Below, piece after piece: positions 1-8,761 of a stretch of 63,717 nucleotides of DNA; position 1 is the first letter of the stretch; each line of letters opens with the position of its first letter. Under the pieces are notes generated by a model that worked only from the letters and a program-made list of their open reading frames with translations, ran no database searches and was not told the DNA's origin. This stretch comes from Coriobacteriia bacterium. Its GTDB lineage: Bacteria > Actinomycetota > Coriobacteriia > Anaerosomatales > JAAXUF01. The translations under genes and the position numbers were made by a program. Location of the stretch: positions 1-63,717 of the forward strand of contig JAAXWY010000009.1 in the NCBI GenBank assembly GCA_013334745.1, written 5' to 3'.

Positions 1-1292
1 GTCGTCCGCAGGACCGTGCCGTGATTCCCCACGACCGTGCCCGAGCCGGTGCCCTGGCGCGAAACCCCAAAGAGATGATCCGCCGTCCCGCTCGGCCGCG
101 GCGTCCACGTCGCGCCGCCGTCGGCCGTGCAGAGGAGCGTGCCGTAGGCCCCCACGACCGTGCCGGTGCTGGCGTCCGCGAACGACACGCCATAAAGGAA
201 GCGGTCGGTCCCGCTCGACTGGGGGACCCAGGTCGCGCCGCCATCGGTCGTGCGCAGCATCGTGCCGCTGGCTCCGGCGACCCAGGCGGTCTGGGTGTCG
301 GCGAAGTCGATCGCGCTCAGTGCTACCGTCGTCGGCAGTGTTCGCGCCGACCAGGTCGCGCCGCCGTCGGTCGTGGCGATGGCTGCGCCGCCGTCACCGA
401 CCGCGAACGCGGTGGTCGCAGTGCTCGCGCTCGGCGCGAAGTCGATCGCGGTGAGCGTCTCGGCGACCGCAGGGGCGGCCTGCTGCCAGGTGAGGCTGCC
501 GCGCGCGAACGCCCACTGGCCGAGGTCGTCGGTGCGTGCGTAGTTCGAGTCGTAGTCGCTGATTCCGACGCTGCCGTGGACCTTGGGTGCGGTCTGGTAG
601 AGCGCCGCGGTAGGCAGCACCCGGCCGCTCGACCAGGCGATCGTCTGCCAGGCCTTATCGGCGACGCCGGCCTTGAGGGCCTCGTTGCACACGCCGTAGC
701 TGCCGTAGATACCGACGTTCTCGCTGCCGATCACCGACGCTGCGCCGCGCAGACACGCGTTGACCGTCGAGAAGCGGTAGGTGGGCACGTCGCACGCGAA
801 GTAGATGAAGGGCTCGCTGGGGCCGCCACACTCTCGGACGGCTCGGCGTGCGATCTTCGCGGCCTTCACGCCGGCCTTGTACCCGCCGAGCATCCAGCCC
901 GCACTCGTCTCGTAGACGGCGATGACGTCGATGTTGTTCGCGCGCAGGCGGTTGGCCTCGGCGCGAGTAAGCGACTTCCACTTCGACGCGCCCACGTACC
1001 GGATGACGATGCCCACGCCGGCGCGCCTGAGCTTGTAGGGCGCGGCCGAGGTGTAGCCGCCGGCGTAGTCGATGACGATTGCGCCGGGGGCGGCAGTTGC
1101 CGCAGGCATCGCGACCGGACTGGCACCGAGGACGACCGAGGGGTCGGCCGCACGCGCCGTGGCGGGCGCCAGCGCACACGCGAGCGCCACCGCGGCCGCG
1201 ACCATGAGTGCGACTGGAATCCGCGTGTCGCCTAGGCTCGCTCGCCTGCTCGTATCGCGCACCGTCGCCCCGTTTCGATCGCTACCGCCCAT
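1..1292 (-). CDS. secreted DUF1906 glycoside-hydrolase-like protein with YCF48/BNR repeats (3' end outside window)
   Basis: The minus-strand frame is open from ATG 1292 to the left edge, so the C-terminus is missing. The N-terminus is a signal peptide: an Arg-rich stretch, then the hydrophobic run VALMVAAAVALACALAPATA. Next comes a DUF1906 (Rv2525c-like, TIM-barrel glycoside-hydrolase-like) domain with IVIDYAGGYTS, IVIRYVGASKWK, VIAVYETSAGW, FIYFACDVPT and VGIYGSYGVC. After it are at least three repeats ending in the YCF48-type motif TDGGATW, including AFAVGDGGAAIATTDGGATW. DUF1906 domains occur in exported actinobacterial envelope proteins and YCF48 repeats form beta-propellers. The exact substrate is unknown. 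The gene diverges from the beta-helix gene at 1434. Confidence 0.8.
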   Translation of the reverse strand, partial: MGGSDRNGATVRDTSRRASLGDTRIPVALMVAAAVALACALAPATARAADPSVVLGASPVAMPAATAAPGAIVIDYAGGYTSAAPYKLRRAGVGIVIRYVGASKWKSLTRAEANRLRANNIDVIAVYETSAGWMLGGYKAGVKAAKIARRAVRECGGPSEPFIYFACDVPTYRFSTVNACLRGAASVIGSENVGIYGSYGVCNEALKAGVADKAWQTIAWSSGRVLPTAALYQTAPKVHGSVGISDYDSNYARTDDLGQWAFARGSLTWQQAAPAVAETLTAIDFAPSASTATTAFAVGDGGAAIATTDGGATWSARTLPTTVALSAIDFADTQTAWVAGASGTMLRTTDGGATWVPQSSGTDRFLYGVSFADASTGTVVGAYGTLLCTADGGATWTPRPSGTADHLFGVSRQGTGSGTVVGNHGTVLRT

Positions 1293-1433
1293 GTCGCCAT
1301 TCTCGCACGGCCGCACCAGCGATGCGCGTGTCCCGACAACGAGTGTGGGGAATTGGGAATACAAACCTCGGTGCCTCTCTCGGAATGGGAAACCGTGAGG
1401 GGCCGCAGAGTCCGTTTCGTGGGGGGAGATACC

Positions 1434-3551
1434 ATGAAGTGCACGCGCACGTTCTCACCAACCCGTCTCGTTCCCGGTGCCTTGGGCATGCTCGTGGTCG
1501 CCGCGCTCGTGCTGCCCGCGCAGGCGCTCGCGGTCGACATCCACGTCGCGACCTCGGGTGGCGACTACACCGACGTACAGGCTGCGGTCGACGCAGCTTC
1601 GCCCGGTGACCGGGTGATGGTAGCCGCCGGCACGTTCGCGGGCCAGGTACGGATGAAGGACGGCGTCTCGCTCATCGGTGCCGGCGCGGATGTCACGACG
1701 CTGACGGCGGACGGCAGTGACGGTGCGACACCGACGGTCTATGCGTCGGCGATCAGCTCGGCGACGACGATTTCGGGCTTCACGCTCACGCACAGCGCCG
1801 GCGACGGCAGCGGCATGGTCGCCCTCAACGGCTCCGACCTGACGATCTCCGCCTGCACGATGACCGGCAACACCGCGGTCGACGGCGCAGGGCTGTTCGC
1901 CGAGAACTCCAAGCCCACCATCACCGACTGCACCTTCACGGGCAACACCAGCTACAACGACGGTGCCGGCGTCTACTTCTGGAGCGCGGACGGGGTCATG
2001 ACCGACTCGGTCGTCACGAGCAACAGGGCAAACGACGACGGTGCGATCTACATCCACGACTGCAGCCCCACGATCAGCGACTCCACGATCACGACCAACA
2101 CCGCGGGCTACCGTGCGGGTGGCATCTTCGCCGACAACTCAGACGCGCAGGTAAGCGAGTGTGACGTCAGCGGCAACCACTCTGACGAGTACGGCGGCGG
2201 GCTGTGCTTCGCCGAGCGGGCGCATCCCGACTTCGTTGACTGCACCATCGACGGCAACGAGTCGCTCTACGGCCGCGGTGGTGGCATGTACTGCGGCGAA
2301 AGCGTCTCGCCGACGTTTCTGCGGTGCACCATCAGCAACAGCCGCGCCGATAACGACGGTGGCGGAATCAGCGCCTATGACTGCGACGCCACGTTCACCG
2401 ACTGCGTCATCAGCAACAACTCCACGACCGCCGATGGTGGCGCTGTGGGTTCGGACGAATACGCCGATCTGTTCTTCATCGGCTGCGACTTCTTCGACAA
2501 CTCCGCGGGCGACGATGGCGGCGGCGCGTGGGCGGAAGATGACGGCGATGCACACGCGACCAACTGCGTATTCGTCGGCAACACGGCAGCCGGCGACGGT
2601 GGAGCCGCAGCGTTGGACTGGGACGCTTACCTGCGCCTGGTCAACTGCACCATCTACGGCAACGATGCCGGCAACTCCGGAGATGGCGTGTACTGTGACG
2701 AAGCATCTGCGTACATCTTCAACTGCATCGTCTGGGGCAACGGCGAAAACCTGCACAACTGCAGCGCCAGCTACTCGGATGTCGAGGGCGGCGGCGGCTA
2801 CGATGGCAACATCGATGCCGCGCCGAGCTTCGTTGACACCGAAGCCGCGAACTTCCACCTCAACGCCGACTCGCCCTGCATCGGCGTCGGTACGCCGATC
2901 GACGCTCCCCTTACCGACAAGGACGGCTACGCTCGCGGCGATGCGGTGGACATGGGCGCGTACGAGTACCGCACACACACGCTGAGCCCGGCCGCAGGCA
3001 TCGGCGGCACCATCAGCCCGTCTGAGGTCCAGACGGTGGTCGCCGGTACGAGCAAGACGTTCCAGATTGAGGCAGCCAACGGGTACCACCTCGTGGCGAC
3101 CAAGATCGACGGCGAGTCGATCGGAACAAGCTACACGGTCGACTTCAGCGTGGTCACGACCGACCACGTGCTCGCTGCGATGTTCGTGCGCGACTCCTAC
3201 GACACGGTGGGCAGCGTGCACTTCGCTATGAACTCGACCAAGCTTCGTCCCGGCGCGAGGCGCGCGCTGCGCGCATGGGCCCACCGAATCGCGGCGAAGG
3301 ACCTACTGCACGTCCGGGTCGGCGGGTACACGTCCAACGACCCTGATGGTGGCAGCACCATCAAGTCGCGCAAGAAGCTGTCATCAGCGCGAGCCGCGGC
3401 AGTGCGCGCGTACCTGATCACGCAGCTGCGGGACCACGGCAGCAAGGCGAGCGTGACGACCTACGGCTACGGCGGAGCCAACCCTGTGGCTTCGAACCGG
3501 ACGGCCAAGGGTCGCCTCAAGAACCGTCGCGCGGTGGTCTGGGCGAGATAG
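1434..3551 (+). CDS. secreted right-handed beta-helix protein with C-terminal OmpA-like domain
   Basis: The start is ATG 1434 behind a GGGGGGAGAT ribosome binding site; an earlier in-frame codon has no such site. The 705-residue product begins with a signal peptide (LGMLVVAALVLPAQALA). It continues with a pectin-lyase-like parallel beta-helix of about 450 residues with recurring 'DCTF/CTITGNTA..DGGG' turns rich in Asp, Asn and Gly. A short repeat of InlB/Listeria-Bacteroides type follows (LSPAAGIGGTISPS to DHVLAAMF). The last ~110 residues (VHFAMNSTKLRPGARRAL, then GYTSNDPDGG, ARAAAVRAYL, YGYGGANPVASN, RRAVVW) match the OmpA/MotB peptidoglycan-binding fold. The protein is probably exported and tethered to murein through that domain. 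Its ligand is unknown. Confidence 0.85.
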   Translation: MKCTRTFSPTRLVPGALGMLVVAALVLPAQALAVDIHVATSGGDYTDVQAAVDAASPGDRVMVAAGTFAGQVRMKDGVSLIGAGADVTTLTADGSDGATPTVYASAISSATTISGFTLTHSAGDGSGMVALNGSDLTISACTMTGNTAVDGAGLFAENSKPTITDCTFTGNTSYNDGAGVYFWSADGVMTDSVVTSNRANDDGAIYIHDCSPTISDSTITTNTAGYRAGGIFADNSDAQVSECDVSGNHSDEYGGGLCFAERAHPDFVDCTIDGNESLYGRGGGMYCGESVSPTFLRCTISNSRADNDGGGISAYDCDATFTDCVISNNSTTADGGAVGSDEYADLFFIGCDFFDNSAGDDGGGAWAEDDGDAHATNCVFVGNTAAGDGGAAALDWDAYLRLVNCTIYGNDAGNSGDGVYCDEASAYIFNCIVWGNGENLHNCSASYSDVEGGGGYDGNIDAAPSFVDTEAANFHLNADSPCIGVGTPIDAPLTDKDGYARGDAVDMGAYEYRTHTLSPAAGIGGTISPSEVQTVVAGTSKTFQIEAANGYHLVATKIDGESIGTSYTVDFSVVTTDHVLAAMFVRDSYDTVGSVHFAMNSTKLRPGARRALRAWAHRIAAKDLLHVRVGGYTSNDPDGGSTIKSRKKLSSARAAAVRAYLITQLRDHGSKASVTTYGYGGANPVASNRTAKGRLKNRRAVVWAR

Positions 3552-3572
3552 CGCAACGAGACTGAGCTCTCT

Positions 3573-3604
3573 GCAGGCCGCTCGCATATGCGCGGGCGGC
3601 CTGC
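3573..3604. terminator. hairpin between convergent genes
   Basis: GCAGGCCGC (3573-3581) and GCGGCCTGC (3596-3604) form a perfect 9-bp GC stem with a 14-nt loop. It lies just after the beta-helix gene stop and before the convergent gene ending at 3637. There is no T-run on either side, so it would be an atypical, possibly bidirectional, terminator. Confidence 0.5.
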
Positions 3605-3636
3605 GTGCGTCTCGGCAGATGCGTGTGGTGACCATC

Positions 3637-4182
3637 TCACCAGTAGTCGCGGATCATGATCGGGAGGATTTCGAGCGAGCCGTCCGAGACCTGTCGGATG
3701 TGGCCTCCGACCCCGATGGGGCGGGTCCAGCGCCAGTCCATCGATTGCCGGACCCAGCGCTCCAGTTCGTACGTCGCGCAGGCACGATAGACGGGCAGAC
3801 GCACCGACTCCCATCGCCAGCGCGACAGCGCACGTGGAGGCTCGTCTACGCGCAGGGTTGCAACGCCGGCGCCCTGGAGCACTCCCCAGAAGCCCTGGGG
3901 GCCGAAGTCCGGGGTGAGCACAGCGTTGAAGCGGACGAACCCGAGGGCCTCGTCGGGCCACAGCCCGTATGGCGTGCCGATCTCATCGGCGTACTGCCGA
4001 ATCGTGTCCGATACCCATCGAAGATGCCGAGTTGAATCGGCGACCCACTCTGGCTCGTCGTACCACGCACACATGGACTCCGCCGCCGTCGCGGGGACAC
4101 GCGCGGCGTGCCACGCGTCGAACTCCTCGGGAGATGACTGCGTCCACATCTGGAACGCCTCGCGATCCACGTAGAGCCACAT
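3637..4182 (-). CDS. hypothetical protein, 181 aa, Trp-rich
   Basis: The start ATG 4182 (MWLYVDREAF) is preceded by GGAGG about ten bases upstream; in-frame codons further upstream lack a ribosome binding site. The product is soluble and rich in Trp and Tyr, with motifs ESMCAWYDEPEWVADS, YGLWPDEALGFVRFNAVL and QGFWGVLQGAG. It has no signal peptide or membrane segment. I do not recognise the family. It stands alone, convergent with the beta-helix gene. Confidence 0.65.
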   Translation of the reverse strand: MWLYVDREAFQMWTQSSPEEFDAWHAARVPATAAESMCAWYDEPEWVADSTRHLRWVSDTIRQYADEIGTPYGLWPDEALGFVRFNAVLTPDFGPQGFWGVLQGAGVATLRVDEPPRALSRWRWESVRLPVYRACATYELERWVRQSMDWRWTRPIGVGGHIRQVSDGSLEILPIMIRDYW

Positions 4183-4338
4183 CGTCTCATCGCCTCCGAT
4201 CCGTCGGGTTCGTCCTGAGGCTCCATTATTCGTACGCGCGGGCGCGAAACGCGCGCACGCGAGGCGCAACGAACTCGCAGGTCAGATGGGGTTGACAGGG
4301 GAACTGGGGCGACGCCGCCGCGGAGGCGACTTGGACGG

Positions 4339-4674
4339 CTACAGTCCCGGATAGTCGTCGTAGCTGTCGAAGTGTCGCTCGTCCATATCGATGCCGAGCC
4401 GCGCGCTCAGATTGCGGAGCTCACGCTCCGCGTAGCCGGAGTGCTCGAAGCTTGCGATGAACGCGCGCAGGCGCTCGACGAGCGTCGCGCCCGGGTGATG
4501 CTCGACGAGGTAGGAGTCGAGGGCGCTCATCTGGGTGGCCGAGAAGCTGTAGTGACTGTCCTCGGCCTTCTCGACGTCGATGGAAAAGGAGGGCGCCGAG
4601 CCGTCCTCGCCAAGATGAGTCGTGAGGAAGGAGAGCCGATTGTCGTCGAGCGGGACAGTGTTGTTGTTGAGCAT
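4339..4674 (-). CDS. hypothetical protein, 111 aa
   Basis: Begins at ATG 4674 (MLNNNTVPLDDNRL) behind GGAAAG. It is acidic, His/Asp-rich at the C-terminus (DERHFDSYDDYPGL), with a predicted helical middle (LVERLRAFIASFEHSGYAERELRNL). It follows the 172-aa gene on the same strand by 20 bp, so the two are probably co-transcribed. No family is recognised. Confidence 0.6.
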   Translation of the reverse strand: MLNNNTVPLDDNRLSFLTTHLGEDGSAPSFSIDVEKAEDSHYSFSATQMSALDSYLVEHHPGATLVERLRAFIASFEHSGYAERELRNLSARLGIDMDERHFDSYDDYPGL

Positions 4675-4694
4675 CAGAAGCTTTCCTATCTCGA

Positions 4695-5213
4695 TTACCG
4701 GCCGAGCTGTTCCCAACCCGGGGAGTCGATCAGCACGTACGTGGGCGCGCCACCTGTTCGCTTCGCAAAGAGGTCCCACGCGATTCCTAACGTGATGATC
4801 GCGGGCCCTTGTGCAGGCGCGGAGTCACCGTCAGGTGCCCGATCGGACGCGCGTCGCTTGCGGAATACCTCCCCACCGCCGTCGACTCCTGAGAGAGCCG
4901 CGAAGCTTTCAACGACCAAGAACGCGTCATCCGCGCTGAGCAGTGCCTCAACCGCTGCGGACGGCAAGCGGGACTGGTCGAACTGGCACCTGAACACACC
5001 CGTCACGACTCGGCTGGCGTGCTCCCCCGGCTGGGGCAGGCGATCGTAGATCAGGCGTGCACCGGCGCGCGATATCCATTCGCTCGCCGCGCGAATTCGC
5101 AGCTGTGCTCGTTCGCAGGCATGCAACGCAGGGGCGGGTATCGCGGCGATCGCCTCGAACTCCCGACGATCCTGAGCGGTGAACTCGAAGTCCAGACCGT
5201 GGCGCTGCTCCAT
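4695..5213 (-). CDS. hypothetical protein, 172 aa
   Basis: I place the start at ATG 5213 (MEQRHGLDF) because GAGGGAG sits at good spacing before it; a GTG seven codons upstream is the alternative. The protein has a helical N-terminal part (TAQDRREFEAIAAIPAPALHACERAQLRIRAASEWI) and a mixed C-terminal part (DAFLVVESFAALSG, PAIITLGIAWDLFAKR, PTYVLIDSPGW). No domain is recognised. About 110 bp upstream lies the inverted repeat GTACAtcaacTGTAC (5322-5336), a possible operator. Confidence 0.6.
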   Translation of the reverse strand: MEQRHGLDFEFTAQDRREFEAIAAIPAPALHACERAQLRIRAASEWISRAGARLIYDRLPQPGEHASRVVTGVFRCQFDQSRLPSAAVEALLSADDAFLVVESFAALSGVDGGGEVFRKRRASDRAPDGDSAPAQGPAIITLGIAWDLFAKRTGGAPTYVLIDSPGWEQLGR

Positions 5214-5389
5214 GGCGTTCTCCCTCTTGGCCACGGGCGTCGCCCATGGCGCTTTAGCAGTTGGTTTCGCGGCTGCAATCTGCTCTTCAAATCCCGCGTG
5301 CCGTCATCGGGACGGCAATCCGTACATCAACTGTACAACACGTGGGTGTGACACCGAGGGCTTGGGCAGTCCGGGCGCCAAGGGCGGGA

Positions 5390-5842
5390 CTACTCCGCGA
5401 GCGCGATCAGCGCTGCGCCGTACTTGCGCATGAAGTGCTGCCGTCGTTCGACACTCAGCTTGGCGAAGCGCCATGGCTCGAGGTTGTCGTGGATGTCACC
5501 GAGTTTCACGCGCAGCGCCAGCGCATTCGAGCGAACGCGCCGGTAGTAGATGTCCGACGGCTCGCCCGCAACTCGCGTGAGCGCGACGACCGCATCCACG
5601 ACCTCGCTGGAGAACCGATCGCGTAGATCCGCCTGCGGCGTATCGCTGTCTTCAAGCACATCGTGCAGCAGCGCAACGATCCGTGCAGGATCGTCCTCGA
5701 ACTTGTGCGCCACTCGCAGCGGGTGGTCGATGTACGGCGCATCGGCCTTGTCGCGTTGCTCGGCGTGAACGGCGCTGGCCAGCGCAAGTGCGAGCGCCAC
5801 ATCCGGCCCCGCACCCTCGAACACCTCGGAAGCGTGTCTCAC
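5390..5842 (-). CDS. HD-domain phosphohydrolase, RelA/SpoT hydrolase-like (Mesh1-type)
   Basis: A 150-residue stand-alone HD domain. It shows the pattern of metal-dependent (p)ppGpp 3'-pyrophosphohydrolases: PYIDHPLRVA (first His), ALLHDVLEDSD (HD followed by ED) and KLGDIHDN (Asp/Asn of the last helices). There is no synthetase, TGS or ACT domain. The start codon overlaps the stop of the preceding amidohydrolase-like gene in an ATGA, so the two are translationally coupled. The fold and metal site are clear. The substrate could be ppGpp or another nucleotide. Confidence 0.8.
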   Translation of the reverse strand: MRHASEVFEGAGPDVALALALASAVHAEQRDKADAPYIDHPLRVAHKFEDDPARIVALLHDVLEDSDTPQADLRDRFSSEVVDAVVALTRVAGEPSDIYYRRVRSNALALRVKLGDIHDNLEPWRFAKLSVERRQHFMRKYGAALIALAE

Positions 5843-6672
5843 GGTATCTCCCCCTTCATGGTAGTCCCGACCGCATATGTCACTACGCGCTCAAGCATGG
5901 CGCGCACGAGATCGAAGTTGGCGTTCGGCTCGCCGGTCGACTCGTCGCAGTACAGGCCCCGGCGCACCTCGATCATCAGCGACTGCACGCGCGGGTCGCA
6001 CCGGTAGTGCTTGAGTGGCACAAGCGTGCCCGCGAACGGGGTGTCTCGCTCCACGACAAGCTTCTCGCCGCGAAACGCCCACTCGAGCGCCTCGGCGAGT
6101 CTGGCAGGGGTGTGAACCGAATCGGTCCCGATGCAGATGTCGGGACGGGGCACGTCCTGGCTCGGTTCGCTGGGAAGCGGCGTCGTTGCGAACGAGTGGC
6201 AGTCGAGGATCAGGCAGCTGCCGAACCGCTCGAGGCACCAGTCGACAGTCGCCGAGAGGCCCTCGTGGTACGGCTCGTAGAGGTCGCGTGTCAGCCTCGC
6301 ACGATCCTCGTCGGTGAGCTCTCGAAGAAGCTCGCCCTGCGTCGAGTGGGTGTAGAAAGCGCCTTGTCCGACCGCGGCCATCGGCTCTTGGCTGTCGTCT
6401 ACGAATCGCTCCGGGTCGAAGATGAGGCGCGAGACGGTGTTGATGAAGACCCTGGCGCCCAGACCGGTGACCCAAGAGTACAGCTCATCGACATGCCAAT
6501 CGGTCAGCCGCACGACCTCACGCCGGAGTTCGTCGTCGGAGAGCAGGAACTGCGGTCGGGCCCCTTCGGCGATGCGCCACGCCGAATGCGGGACGTGCGC
6601 GACGATGGGCGCAGACTCACCAGGGGTGATGATGCGAAACGGATAGACGGTCGCTGTGTCGGATTCGCTCAT
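5839..6672 (-). CDS. N-formylglutamate amidohydrolase family protein
   Basis: The product carries FGase-family motifs: IVAHVPHSAW near the N-terminus, DWHVDELY, FINTVSRLIFDPERF, YEPYHEGLSATV, LILDCHSFATTPLP (metal-binding DCHS), PDICIGTD and SLMIEVRRGLYCDE. The family hydrolyses N-formyl-glutamate or related formyl-amino acids in His degradation and other pathways. No hut genes are nearby, so the physiological substrate is uncertain. I chose ATG 6672 (MSESDTATVY); another start 18 codons upstream is open. The 3' end is coupled to the HD hydrolase. Confidence 0.85.
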   Translation of the reverse strand: MSESDTATVYPFRIITPGESAPIVAHVPHSAWRIAEGARPQFLLSDDELRREVVRLTDWHVDELYSWVTGLGARVFINTVSRLIFDPERFVDDSQEPMAAVGQGAFYTHSTQGELLRELTDEDRARLTRDLYEPYHEGLSATVDWCLERFGSCLILDCHSFATTPLPSEPSQDVPRPDICIGTDSVHTPARLAEALEWAFRGEKLVVERDTPFAGTLVPLKHYRCDPRVQSLMIEVRRGLYCDESTGEPNANFDLVRAMLERVVTYAVGTTMKGEIP

Positions 6673-6746
6673 GCCCCGCCCTTCGTCGAACTCCCCTACA
6701 GCGAGAGTAGCAGTCGGGGCTGACACGGGTGAGACTGACCTGCCAG

Positions 6747-7529
6747 CTACGCGCCGGTCGCGGCAGGTGTGTGCCCGCGACCCGACCCCCGCTTCACGTA
6801 CGGGGCGACCAGCGGCACGACCAGCGGCACCAGGAACAGCCAGTCGATGACCACGCTGTCGCTGAACGCATCGAAGAAGTGGGCGGCCGTCTCGGACATC
6901 GCAATGACTCCGGCCTCCTCGAACTCGTGTATCGATCCACCGATCAACTTGACGGCCAGCAGTCCGAGGACCACGGATGTCAGCGTGAAGAAGAGCTTCA
7001 GATCGATCCGGGCGCTACCGCGAGCGAACGCGACGCCGTACACGACGGCCAGAGCCAGCCCTGCCAACCCTCCGATCAGGACGCTCGCAGACCCGGCTTC
7101 ACCGAGTGCGCCGGCGGCGAGGAAGAGCACGGTCTCGACCCCTTCTCGGGCGACCATGAAGAACGAGAGCAGGAAGAGTCCCAGGCCGGTGCGGGCGGCG
7201 CTTCGCCCGTCATCGACGATGGCGCCCATCTTTGACTCGACGTGGCCGCGGATGCTTCTGCTGTTGCGCCACATCCACCACACCATCGACAGCACCGCGA
7301 TCGCCGCCACGGCGTAGAGCACGCCCTCGAGCATCGGGCTCTCTGCTTCTATGCCCAAGCGCCCAAGCGCCACGGCGACGGCAACGCTGAAGGCGACAGC
7401 CGAGACGGTGCCGGCGAAGATCCATCGACCGAGTTCACGCCGACCGGACCTGCGAACGAACGCCAGCATGATGCCTACGACGAGTGCGGCCTCGATGCCT
7501 TCCCTGAACGTGATCACGAGTGAATCCAT
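6747..7529 (-). CDS. FTR1-family high-affinity iron permease (EfeU/FTR1-like)
   Basis: The start is ATG 7529 (MDSLVITFREGIEAALVVG) behind a GGAGGT site; upstream in-frame sequence has no membrane character. The 260-residue protein has about seven transmembrane helices and both REGxE iron-binding motifs, REGIE near residue 9 and REGVE near residue 120. It would move ferric iron across the cytoplasmic membrane, normally with an oxidase or EfeO-type partner, but none is visible here. A perfect palindrome about 40 bp upstream suggests metal-responsive repression. Confidence 0.9.
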   Translation of the reverse strand: MDSLVITFREGIEAALVVGIMLAFVRRSGRRELGRWIFAGTVSAVAFSVAVAVALGRLGIEAESPMLEGVLYAVAAIAVLSMVWWMWRNSRSIRGHVESKMGAIVDDGRSAARTGLGLFLLSFFMVAREGVETVLFLAAGALGEAGSASVLIGGLAGLALAVVYGVAFARGSARIDLKLFFTLTSVVLGLLAVKLIGGSIHEFEEAGVIAMSETAAHFFDAFSDSVVIDWLFLVPLVVPLVAPYVKRGSGRGHTPAATGA

Positions 7530-7566
7530 CGAACTACCTCCGTATGCGGGTCGTGGTCTACGCGGG

Positions 7567-7580
7567 TTAGCATATGCTAA
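7567..7580. promoter_or_regulatory. palindromic operator upstream of FTR1 permease
   Basis: TTAGCATATGCTAA is a perfect 14-bp palindrome in the promoter region of the iron permease. TTAG arms recall DtxR/IdeR-type metal-repressor sites, but the match to the full 19-bp consensus is partial. The regulator is inferred. Confidence 0.5.
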
Positions 7581-7682
7581 GTCATCGCATTCGTCTAGGC
7601 TTACCGCTCGCCGATGGCACGGATGGGTAAAGACATAAGCTATGGAACTACGTGCGACCGCCGAAGCGATGAGGAGACACCG

Positions 7683-7727
7683 ATGCCCAGGTTTGAGAAC
7701 GATGAACCCCACGCGGGGATCGAGTAG
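7683..7727 (+). CDS. possible 14-codon leader ORF
   Basis: ATG 7683 follows a GAGGAG site by seven bases and reads MPRFENDEPHAGIE before TAG. It ends 24 bp before the tocopherol-cyclase-like gene and could be a leader peptide or chance. The ribosome binding site is the only support. Confidence 0.25.
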   Translation: MPRFENDEPHAGIE

Positions 7728-7751
7728 CCGAGTCAGGCTGCCAACCTAGCC

Positions 7752-8735
7752 ATGACAGGACTTCGCCGAATCTGGAATCCCGCCGAGTACCAAGGCGCCG
7801 GCACGACTCGGCGCTACTTCGAGGGCTGGTACTTCAAACAGGTCGACGCTGCCGAGCGCCGCATCGTCGCCGTTATCCCCGGCATCGCGTACTCGGCCGA
7901 CGGCAGCGCCTGCCACTCGTTCGTGCAGATCGTGCCCGCCGGCGGTGAGATGCACTACTTCGCCTACCCCGCCGAGCAGTTCGGCTTCGATGCAACCAAG
8001 CCGTTCGCGATCAACGTGGGCCCCAACAGGTTCTCGACCGAGGGGATGACGCTCGACCTCGAGGACGGCGCCCGGCGGGTTCGCGGCGAGGTGCGCTTCG
8101 GCCCCTGGTCGCCGTGGCCGGTCACGGCATTCTCGCCCGGCATCATGGGTTGGTACCGGTTCGTGCCGAGGATGGAGACCTACCACGGCGTGCTGTCGAT
8201 GGACCACTCGCTCTCCGGCTGGCTCGAGGTCGACGGCGAGCGGCTCGACTTCGACGGCGGCCGCGGCTACATCGAGAAGGACTGGGGGCGCAGCTTCCCG
8301 AGCTCGTGGATCTGGGCGCAGTCGAACCACTTCGGCCGCCCGGGCGTCTCGGTGAGTGTGTCCGTGGCCAAGGTACCGTGGATGACCGGCGCGTTCGTGG
8401 GCAACATCGCGGGTCTGCTACTCGACGGGCAGCTGCATCGGTTCGCGACGTACACGGGCGCGAGGCTCAGAAGCATCGAGACCGGCGTGAACGAGGCGCA
8501 CCTCATGCTCGCCGATAAGCGCGAGGAGCTCGAGATCCACATCCAGGGCTGCGAGGCGCTCGTCCTCAAGGCGCCGGTGCTCGGTGCGATGGAGGGACGC
8601 GCCGCCGAGTCGCTCGGCGGGACGATCGAGGTCACGCTGCGCTCGCTGCGTGGCGGACGCACGCAAGTCGTGTTCGCGGGGACCGGTGCGCACGCGGGCA
8701 TCGAGGTCATGAACGATCGCGACGAGCTGGGGTGA
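7752..8735 (+). CDS. tocopherol cyclase-like family protein
   Basis: A 327-residue product with the family hallmarks: RRYFEGWYFKQVD at the N-terminus, IPGIAYSADGSACHSFVQIV, MGWYRFVPRMETYHGVLSMDH, and GYIEKDWGRSFPSSWIWAQSNHF in the middle. Plant tocopherol cyclases close the chromanol ring. Bacterial homologues of this lipocalin-like fold are mostly of unknown activity and no prenylquinone genes are nearby, so the enzymatic role is not established. It has no signal peptide. It is a single gene, convergent with the Fic gene. Confidence 0.8.
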   Translation: MTGLRRIWNPAEYQGAGTTRRYFEGWYFKQVDAAERRIVAVIPGIAYSADGSACHSFVQIVPAGGEMHYFAYPAEQFGFDATKPFAINVGPNRFSTEGMTLDLEDGARRVRGEVRFGPWSPWPVTAFSPGIMGWYRFVPRMETYHGVLSMDHSLSGWLEVDGERLDFDGGRGYIEKDWGRSFPSSWIWAQSNHFGRPGVSVSVSVAKVPWMTGAFVGNIAGLLLDGQLHRFATYTGARLRSIETGVNEAHLMLADKREELEIHIQGCEALVLKAPVLGAMEGRAAESLGGTIEVTLRSLRGGRTQVVFAGTGAHAGIEVMNDRDELG

Positions 8736-8761
8736 TGGTGGGCCGCCGCGAGTAGCTGCCG

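Noticed and set aside
21-1235. 404-codon plus-strand open frame
   Set aside because: Arg/Gly/Ala-rich frame opposite the DUF1906/YCF48 gene, whose minus-strand translation has clear domains and a signal peptide.
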